This document shows, one piece after another, positions 32,014 through 35,791 of a stretch of DNA of 35,791 nucleotides (within the stretch, counting starts at the first letter, position 1; each line of letters begins with the position of its first letter). Source of the DNA: a virus; the IMG/VR virus record IMGVR_UViG_3300012931_000053, positions 1 through 35,791 of that record, one strand, 5' to 3'. The notes below the pieces were generated by a model. The model was not told the origin of the DNA. It made no database searches and saw nothing but the letters and a program-made list of their open reading frames with translations. The position numbers and the translations under genes are program-made.

Positions 32014-32409
32014 TCAACCCTTCAGTTTATAATGCTTGTCGAAATGTGAGTTAGTCCCAAGTATCTTACCCGTATTCTGCTCGACCGGCACCGCCCGGTC
32101 ATCGAAGAACAGGACCATCATCGGGTCCTTGATATTCGTAATACGCATCTTGGGGAGCCCGTGCTGTCCCAGCCAGTACATGATCTTCTCTTCAGAACTC
32201 GGATAGACAGCCCTCGCCGTGAAGATCACCACCTCGTAGCCCGTGTTGATGAAGTATTTGATCCGGTTCACCATCGACTGTATAGGGGCCCCGATGGAGT
32301 GATCCTTCTTCTCCTTGTCGCCGTAGTAAGCCAACGTGCCGTCAAGATCGACGGCAACAACTGGCTTCCTTTTTTCTTCTACGGCTGTGGGTTTATTTGC
32401 CTGTGACAT
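32014..32409 (-). CDS. HAD-superfamily phosphatase
   Basis: A 131-residue protein. Motif I is VDLDGTLA (20-27, nucleophile D and acid/base D), motif II FTAR (63-66), and motif IV FFDDRA (101-106). It lacks a clear large cap domain, so it is a compact HAD phosphatase such as a nucleotide or polynucleotide 5'/3' phosphatase. It overlaps the upstream membrane microprotein by 17 bases. Substrate unknown. Confidence 0.88.
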   Translation of the reverse strand: MSQANKPTAVEEKRKPVVAVDLDGTLAYYGDKEKKDHSIGAPIQSMVNRIKYFINTGYEVVIFTARAVYPSSEEKIMYWLGQHGLPKMRITNIKDPMMVLFFDDRAVPVEQNTGKILGTNSHFDKHYKLKG

Positions 32410-32533
32410 CTTTCTTCACTTCCTCGGCAACATTAGCCACGTTCTCGATCTTGCTGTGGTTCCGCGACCCAACGAACACGCCGACCGCAAAGCTCGCGGC
32501 GACGGTTAAAAGAATCTCAACGATGTGCTGCAT
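32393..32533 (-). CDS. 46-residue single-pass membrane microprotein
   Basis: Predicted N-terminal transmembrane helix at about 4-22 (VEILLTVAASFAVGVFVG) and a charged C-terminal helix. GGAG lies 6 bases before the ATG. It overlaps the HAD gene, so the two are probably coupled. Function unknown. Confidence 0.6.
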   Translation of the reverse strand: MQHIVEILLTVAASFAVGVFVGSRNHSKIENVANVAEEVKKDVTGK

Positions 32534-32576
32534 TATTTACTCCTTGTGAAGTTATTCTTGAATCCTATCATAATTT

Positions 32577-32882
32577 TTAAACCAAGTCAATCCCGGATAC
32601 ATAGATGTCTATGACAGGCACATTAAACCTCGCAGCCAAGATAACTCTGTATCCCTGCATGAACGTAAGACGCGCCTTGGTATCCACGTCAACACAGACG
32701 AAGAATCCCCAACACGCACCCATATCTTTCATATCGTGCGCGAAGTCACAGGGTCCGTAGACCTGAGCAAATTGAGCACTTAGCTCGGAGCGCGTAGTCT
32801 CGATGAGCGATGAAAGAGTGGGCGAGCCGTTGTGATCAAAAGCAGGAATATGGACTTCGTATTGTGCATACTTGGTTGCCAT
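32577..32882 (-). CDS. hypothetical protein, first gene of late arm
   Basis: A 101-residue alpha/beta-looking protein with a central Cys-containing stretch (DMGACWGFFVCVDVD) and C-terminal strands (FNVPVIDIYVSGIDLV). AGGAG lies 8 bases before the ATG, below an extended -10 promoter. It is the first gene read leftwards from the control region, so it may be early-expressed or regulatory. Not recognised. Confidence 0.65.
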   Translation of the reverse strand: MATKYAQYEVHIPAFDHNGSPTLSSLIETTRSELSAQFAQVYGPCDFAHDMKDMGACWGFFVCVDVDTKARLTFMQGYRVILAARFNVPVIDIYVSGIDLV

Positions 32883-32908
32883 GCTCGTAGCTCCTTTGAT
32901 GTAACTTT

Positions 32909-32917
32909 AGTATAACA
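32909..32917 (-). promoter_or_regulatory. candidate extended -10 promoter, leftward
   Basis: On the - strand, TGTTATACT: TGN followed by TATACT and then AAAG. The -35 at 17 bp is poor (TAGCGT), so the extended -10 would carry it. Predicted start near 32902, giving a leader of about 20 bases with AGGAG before the ATG at 32882. Confidence 0.5.
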
Positions 32918-33051
32918 TAAAGATTATAATTACGCTACTATTTAATAAGGTCTATGTTATTAAATTCTAAGCGCAAAGGTTTATTAAAAATTCGAGGTCG
33001 AAATTTTGAGGGTGTCTGTAGTTTGCCGGAACTGTTATTTAGATCGTCGCG

Positions 33052-33075
33052 CCCCGTCCCTCCCCCCTCCCCCCC
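33052..33075 (-). promoter_or_regulatory. putative G-quadruplex tract
   Basis: On the - strand the order is seven G, A, six G, A, three G, AC, four G. These four runs of at least three G separated by 1, 1 and 2 bases satisfy the usual G-quadruplex pattern; the + strand is the matching C-rich tract. It immediately flanks the CTAAGC repeats. It may influence replication or transcription, which is inferred. Confidence 0.55.
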
Positions 33076-33076
33076 T

Positions 33077-33153
33077 GCGCTAAGCCCTAAGCGATAGGCA
33101 CTAAGCGTTAAACTTTCAACGATAAGCTCTAAGCACTAGGCACTCAGCACCAA
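33077..33153 (+). repeat. iteron-like CTAAGC repeat cluster
   Basis: Exact CTAAGC at 33080, 33087, 33101 and 33129, plus ATAAGC at 33122 and near-copies (ATAGGCA, CTAGGCA, CTCAGCA). Spacing is irregular (7, 14, 28), yet all are multiples of 7. Such clusters can bind an initiator or a regulator. The protein that would bind is unknown. Confidence 0.5.
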
Positions 33154-33275
33154 GTAACCACGAAATAAGTATAGTTAAGCTATTCACTATGCGCAGAGTA
33201 TCCAAGCTATTCAGGTTTAAAGGTTTTTGGCGGGAAAATCGAAGTTGCAACCGACGGAAGGGGCATGGATAAAGG

Positions 33276-33392
33276 GCGAAGTCAACGAAGGTTTGAGGTT
33301 TAAGGATACTTTATACTACTATTAGAACAGAGTGTATATTTATATATAAGAGTTTGAAATGAGTTTAAACCTCAAACCTTTTGGCACTTCGC
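33276..33392. repeat. large interrupted inverted repeat
   Basis: AAGGTTTGAGGTTTAA (33288-33303) is a perfect inverted match of TTAAACCTCAAACCTT (33365-33380). Outside a symmetric 5-base mismatch, GCGAAGT (33276-33282) matches ACTTCGC (33386-33392). The 61-bp centre is AT-rich with alternating TA. It could form a cruciform or bind a dimeric initiator or repressor. Confidence 0.75.
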
Positions 33393-33442
33393 GCTCTGTT
33401 TGCAGTGCTTCGAGAGGTTGCAACTTGATAAAAAAAGAGCCA

Positions 33443-33490
33443 AAAAACCCCTGTTTTTAGGGTCTAAAAATAAACCTTTAACCTTTAACC
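33443..33490 (+). repeat. overlapping hairpins and CCTTTAA repeats before rightward promoter
   Basis: AAAAAC (33443-33448) can pair with GTTTTT (33453-33458), and TTTTTAG (33454-33460) can pair with CTAAAAA (33464-33470). The two are mutually exclusive. Then CCTTTAA repeats at period 7 reach the -35 region of the rightward promoter. Possibly a switch or spacer; no function is shown. Confidence 0.35.
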
Positions 33491-33499
33491 ATTTTTTGA

Positions 33500-33505
33500 T
33501 ATAAT
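33500..33505 (+). promoter_or_regulatory. candidate extended -10 promoter, rightward
   Basis: A perfect TATAAT preceded by TGA (extended -10) and followed by AAAAT. The -35 at 17 bp is weak (TTTAAC). Predicted start near 33512, about 40 bases before the ATG at 33552, with AAGGAG in the leader. It would drive the right-hand + strand genes. Confidence 0.6.
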
Positions 33506-33551
33506 AAAATAAACATCAAGTTGAAACCTCAGCGCAAGGAGCTAAGACACA

Positions 33552-33887
33552 ATGAGCGAAGTATTTAAATGGGAGTACGGCAAAGGTTTTTGTAAAAAAG
33601 GCCATAAGATTTCGGATGATTGCTACACAGATAAAAGACAAAACAAAGTGTATTGCGCTAAGTGCATGCGGGCATTTCAACAAAAATATAAACGCCAAAA
33701 TAGACAACTGATATTAAACGCAAAACCACCAGAAAGGCTAGACTTCAACACACAGTTAAAGATTGACTGGCAATCAATTCTTGAGCGATTAGAGAGCGTG
33801 CGTAAAATGTCTCCTCGTTTTGCTTATGACATGATCCTAGGAATGAAGAAGGAATTAAATGAGTTTAGCCTGCGAAGAAAGGTTTAA
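33552..33887 (+). CDS. CxxGH-CxxC zinc-binding protein, possible regulator
   Basis: A 111-residue protein. The N-terminal zinc module is CKKGHKISDD ... CAKC (Cys at about 14, 35 and 38) with a following basic Lys/Arg/Gln stretch. It is the same pattern as the HNH endonuclease C-terminus (8042-8455) and the small gene at 4843-5049. The C-terminal part (about 65-111) is helical and charged. As the first gene rightward of the control region it could be a DNA-binding regulator, though it may equally be a domesticated remnant of an endonuclease. Confidence 0.65.
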   Translation: MSEVFKWEYGKGFCKKGHKISDDCYTDKRQNKVYCAKCMRAFQQKYKRQNRQLILNAKPPERLDFNTQLKIDWQSILERLESVRKMSPRFAYDMILGMKKELNEFSLRRKV

Positions 33888-33896
33888 CACAAAGCG

Positions 33897-33930
33897 ACAA
33901 ATTTTTACCACAAAGTGTGACAAAATTTGT
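33897..33930. repeat. inverted repeat, candidate operator or activator site
   Basis: ACAAATTTT (33897-33905) and AAAATTTGT (33922-33930) are a perfect 9-bp inverted repeat with a 16-bp spacer. It also has two offset copies of CACAAAG. It lies about 100 bp upstream of the predicted start of the sigma54-like promoter, a usual distance for an enhancer site. The binding protein is unknown. Confidence 0.5.
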
Positions 33931-33983
33931 TTATTGTCAATCGTGCTTTGATCGTGTTTTCAAGAAAATCAACACCTTGTATT

Positions 33984-34001
33984 TTGGCATGGGAATTGCT
34001 T
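33984..34001 (+). promoter_or_regulatory. candidate sigma54 (-24/-12) promoter
   Basis: TTGGCATGGGAATTGCTT: TGGCAtG, four bases, then TTGCT, against the consensus TGGCACG-N4-TTGCW with one mismatch. GG and GC are 12 bases apart as required. It lies in the 140-bp gap after the 33552-33887 gene. Predicted start near 34011, followed by the first small gene at 34080. No enhancer-binding activator is seen in the window, so it would depend on the host. Confidence 0.5.
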
Positions 34002-34079
34002 CTTAATACAGTCATCTAGCCCGCAATCATGCGGACTGAATCAAGGGGAATCATTGAACAATTAACCAAGGGGTTAAAA

Positions 34080-34250
34080 ATGTATCAAATTAAACCATGG
34101 GAAGACAAGCCGGTTTTAATAAATGTAGTTGTCACCTTTCCCGATGGACGAGAGGATAAATACAAATCGGCAATTAGTGAAGATTGCCTAAGCGGTTCCT
34201 TTGGCCTGATTTACTATGGCTATGAAATGATGAATGACATCTATTTTTAA
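34080..34250 (+). CDS. 56-residue hypothetical protein
   Basis: The ATG at 34080 is chosen because AAGGGG followed by TTAAAAA precedes it; the in-frame ATG at 34029 has no SD. It is a small beta-looking protein (VLINVVVTFPDGRED) with an acidic centre. First gene of the right-hand block below the sigma54-like promoter. Function unknown. Confidence 0.6.
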   Translation: MYQIKPWEDKPVLINVVVTFPDGREDKYKSAISEDCLSGSFGLIYYGYEMMNDIYF

Positions 34251-34270
34251 AACTAAACAAGGGGGTTAAA

Positions 34271-34540
34271 ATGAGAAACACTAAGAGCAAAGTTCTAAGT
34301 CACTTTGAAGCGAAGAGCACAGAAGAAAAGAACCAAGAAACAATTCAAAACCTTGTAGCCATGGGGTTTGATTCGTATATCGACGAGGAGGGGAAATTAA
34401 GACTTTCCCGGCGCAAAGATTTTGTAAAGCGTATCATGGTTGAAGCAAGGCAGGATTTTTCAAGAGGGAGTATGAGGAAAGCAACCTATACCAAGATAGA
34501 GTCTTTTTATAGCGACTACCTGAAAATGAAAGGTAAATAG
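34271..34540 (+). CDS. 89-residue charged hypothetical protein
   Basis: A mostly helical protein rich in Lys, Arg and Glu (FEAKSTEEKNQETIQNLVAM, KDFVKRIMVEARQDF). A strong AAGGGGGTTAAA leader precedes the ATG. No family is recognised. It may be an early host-interaction protein, by analogy with other phage small-gene blocks. Confidence 0.65.
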   Translation: MRNTKSKVLSHFEAKSTEEKNQETIQNLVAMGFDSYIDEEGKLRLSRRKDFVKRIMVEARQDFSRGSMRKATYTKIESFYSDYLKMKGK

Positions 34541-34542
34541 CG

Positions 34543-34671
34543 ATGAAACCCTTTATTTATTGGCTCAAAACGGATTTCGTGCCGGGCCTGTTTATTTTCA
34601 TTGCCATTGAAACCTGTATAGGATTATTCGCTTATGGAATGACTCTATACATTAGATTAGCGGGGGGGTAA
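34543..34671 (+). CDS. 42-residue membrane microprotein
   Basis: One predicted transmembrane helix (about 13-32, VPGLFIFIAIETCIGLFAYG), beginning 2 bases after the preceding stop. No strong SD is visible, so it relies on coupling. Its stop sits in the G-rich leader of the next gene. Function unknown. Confidence 0.5.
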   Translation: MKPFIYWLKTDFVPGLFIFIAIETCIGLFAYGMTLYIRLAGG

Positions 34672-34672
34672 A

Positions 34673-35068
34673 ATGCTAAGTCATGCGCTCAATAAGAAAA
34701 TCCTATCCCTTGCGCCTCGTTTCAAAGTGGTTGATTATCAGATTGACTTTGAAGCATTGAAAGCTTGCAAGGGCAAGATCATTCCCGTATGGTCGGGAGG
34801 TAGTGAGAAGACCATCTACGGAAACCCTCTTGTCAATTATGCGTTTCGGGCATGGCATGATAGTGTTCCTATACAAACCGGGCAAGGCTTTACCCTACCA
34901 GAAGAAACCATTGTTTCCCACTATCAGGCGGGGAAGCTAGGCGGTACTTTCGGGGAGATTATCAACATTGAGGTGATCGATCAAATAAAATTTTTTCAAA
35001 AGACAAATAATTTTCTTGACAATCAAGTTGAATTTTGTTTAAAGTTACTGCGTGAAAGGGGTTTTTAA
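34673..35068 (+). CDS. 131-residue hypothetical protein
   Basis: An alpha/beta-looking protein with a central conserved-looking segment GGSEKTIYGNPLVNYAFRAW, followed by HDSVPIQTGQGF and PEETIVSHYQAGK. The WHD and HYQ residues resemble conserved residues of small phage proteins that I cannot name firmly. GGGGGGG followed by TAAA precedes the start. Function unknown. Confidence 0.65.
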   Translation: MLSHALNKKILSLAPRFKVVDYQIDFEALKACKGKIIPVWSGGSEKTIYGNPLVNYAFRAWHDSVPIQTGQGFTLPEETIVSHYQAGKLGGTFGEIINIEVIDQIKFFQKTNNFLDNQVEFCLKLLRERGF

Positions 35069-35069
35069 A

Positions 35070-35237
35070 ATGAAAACTTATAATATACTGTGTGCGCCAT
35101 GTTATGCAGGAGAGCATAGACATTGCAGAATAAAAGAGTGCGGTTGTCCTTGTCAAATTGGGGAAGAGTGCCTGTCTTGTGGCAATCTAGGGTTTTTAAC
35201 AACAGGAAAAATTTGTGAAGACTGTAGCCATAAATAA
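35070..35237 (+). CDS. 55-residue Cys-rich zinc-knuckle protein
   Basis: Ten Cys in 55 residues: CAPC (8-11), CRIKECGCPC (19-28), CLSC (34-37) and CEDC (49-52). This spacing suggests two or three zinc sites. The ATG at 35070 follows AAAGGGG and is favoured over 35052. It may bind nucleic acid or a host protein; nothing further is visible. Confidence 0.65.
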   Translation: MKTYNILCAPCYAGEHRHCRIKECGCPCQIGEECLSCGNLGFLTTGKICEDCSHK

Positions 35238-35248
35238 AAGGAGGCAAG

Positions 35249-35791
35249 ATGAAATTACTTACAAGCGGAAAAACAAACTATAAAATCGCCAAAGGTGAAG
35301 GGCAAGGATACCTGAATTTTATTCTTTCCCTTTCCCCCTCAGACCTAAGCGGTTATAATACTTGCCCAAAAGCTTCGCCGGGATGCCGTGAAGCTTGTTT
35401 GAACACGGCAGGGAGGGCGGTTTTTTCCAATGTGCAAGAGTCACGGTTACGAAAAACCCGGTACTATTTTATAAACCGGGAGGGTTTTTTAAATGACTTG
35501 CGGGAAGATTTGCGCCTAGTAGAGAAACAGGCGCACAAAAAGGGTTTACTCCCGGTTGTAAGGCTAAATAGTACTTCAGATTTAAATTGGAATGACATAA
35601 TCCGAGAGTTTCCTAGCATCCAATTTTACGATTACACAAAAGTTTTAAAACGGTTTCAAAACAAACCGTCAAACTATCATTTGACTTTTTCAAAGTCTGA
35701 GAAAAACAACAGCGAAGTAAAACAAGCCATTGCGCAAGGTTATAATGTAGCAATGGTTTTCAATCACAATGAGGGATTGCCCGCCCGTTAT
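35249..35791 (+). CDS. GP88-family protein, 3' end cut by window
   Basis: 181 codons are present and the frame is open at the window edge. AAAGGAGG precedes the ATG. The sequence shows the GP88 pattern: NTCPKASPGCREACLNTAGR (Cys at about 39, 46 and 50), RLRKTRYYF, RLNSTSDLNW and FYDYTKVLKRF. GP88 proteins (named after a mycobacteriophage gene) are widespread in phages, with unproven function. The conserved Cys cluster may bind metal. The C-terminus cannot be judged. Confidence 0.85.
   Translation, partial: MKLLTSGKTNYKIAKGEGQGYLNFILSLSPSDLSGYNTCPKASPGCREACLNTAGRAVFSNVQESRLRKTRYYFINREGFLNDLREDLRLVEKQAHKKGLLPVVRLNSTSDLNWNDIIREFPSIQFYDYTKVLKRFQNKPSNYHLTFSKSEKNNSEVKQAIAQGYNVAMVFNHNEGLPARY

Larger units (their letters stand above)
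32883..33551. other. non-coding control region, likely origin
   Basis: 669 bp without a supported gene between divergent arms. It holds in order: a leftward promoter (32909-32917), a C/G-run tract (33052-33075), CTAAGC-type repeats (33080-33153), two copies of AAGCTATTCA (33177 and 33204), GGTTTAA-type repeats (33214-33490), a large interrupted inverted repeat (33276-33392) around an AT-rich centre, and a rightward promoter (33500-33505). This combination is what phage origins often show. No origin family is recognised. Confidence 0.6.

Noticed and set aside
1-35791. Phage RNA polymerase (T7-type) promoters or gene
   Set aside because: No RNA polymerase gene and no long repeated promoter-like sequence were seen; the candidate promoters look like host sigma70 or sigma54 types.
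1-35791. Integrase, repressor and attachment site (temperate lifestyle)
   Set aside because: No tyrosine or serine recombinase motif and no clear CI-like repressor were found in the window, so no temperate module is annotated.

Overview
This window is most of a tailed bacteriophage genome and contains no obvious host DNA. It carries a large terminase, portal, scaffold, major capsid protein, head-tail adaptor, nozzle-like tail protein and very large internal (ejection-type) proteins. There is no tape measure, tube or sheath gene, which points to a short-tailed (podovirus-type) phage. A lipoprotein/inner-membrane spanin pair indicates a Gram-negative host. The species cannot be told from the sequence. 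The last gene runs off the right edge, so the genome extends beyond the window. If it is circularly permuted, the right-hand + strand genes may continue into the left-hand + strand genes.

Layout. (1) 1-9973, + strand, is a tightly packed replication and nucleotide-metabolism operon with many ATGA/TAATG overlaps. It encodes a Cys-rich DNA-metabolism protein, a family A DNA polymerase with proofreading domain, a RecB/Cas4-type Fe-S nuclease, an HExxH zincin-like protein, a metallophosphoesterase, a dATP/dGTP diphosphohydrolase-like protein, a VRR-NUC nuclease, an SNF2-type helicase, an HNH endonuclease, a spanin pair and a DUF3310 protein. (2) 9915-32882, - strand, is the late arm. Read 5'->3' from the right it holds small genes and a HAD phosphatase, then four or five micro-genes, terL, a secreted OB-like protein, endonuclease VII, portal, scaffold, decoration, capsid, adaptor, nozzle, tail proteins, internal virion proteins, a divergent PurD-like ATP-grasp enzyme, a tail protein, and lysis genes (holin candidates, endolysin). 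(3) 32883-33551 is a 669-bp non-coding control region with a G-quadruplex-type tract, CTAAGC and GGTTTAA-type repeats and a large interrupted inverted repeat, flanked by divergent promoters. It is the best origin candidate. (4) 33552-35791, + strand, is a run of small genes of mostly unknown function, ending in a truncated GP88-family gene.

The two arms diverge from the control region and converge at about 9.9 kb, where the last genes of each arm overlap tail to tail. The lysis cassette is split across this point: spanins end the + arm, while endolysin and holin end the - arm. Six candidate sigma70-type promoters share a TGN extended -10. A seventh candidate, upstream of the right-hand small genes, looks like a sigma54 (-24/-12) promoter. 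All functions are read from motifs and context without database searches.
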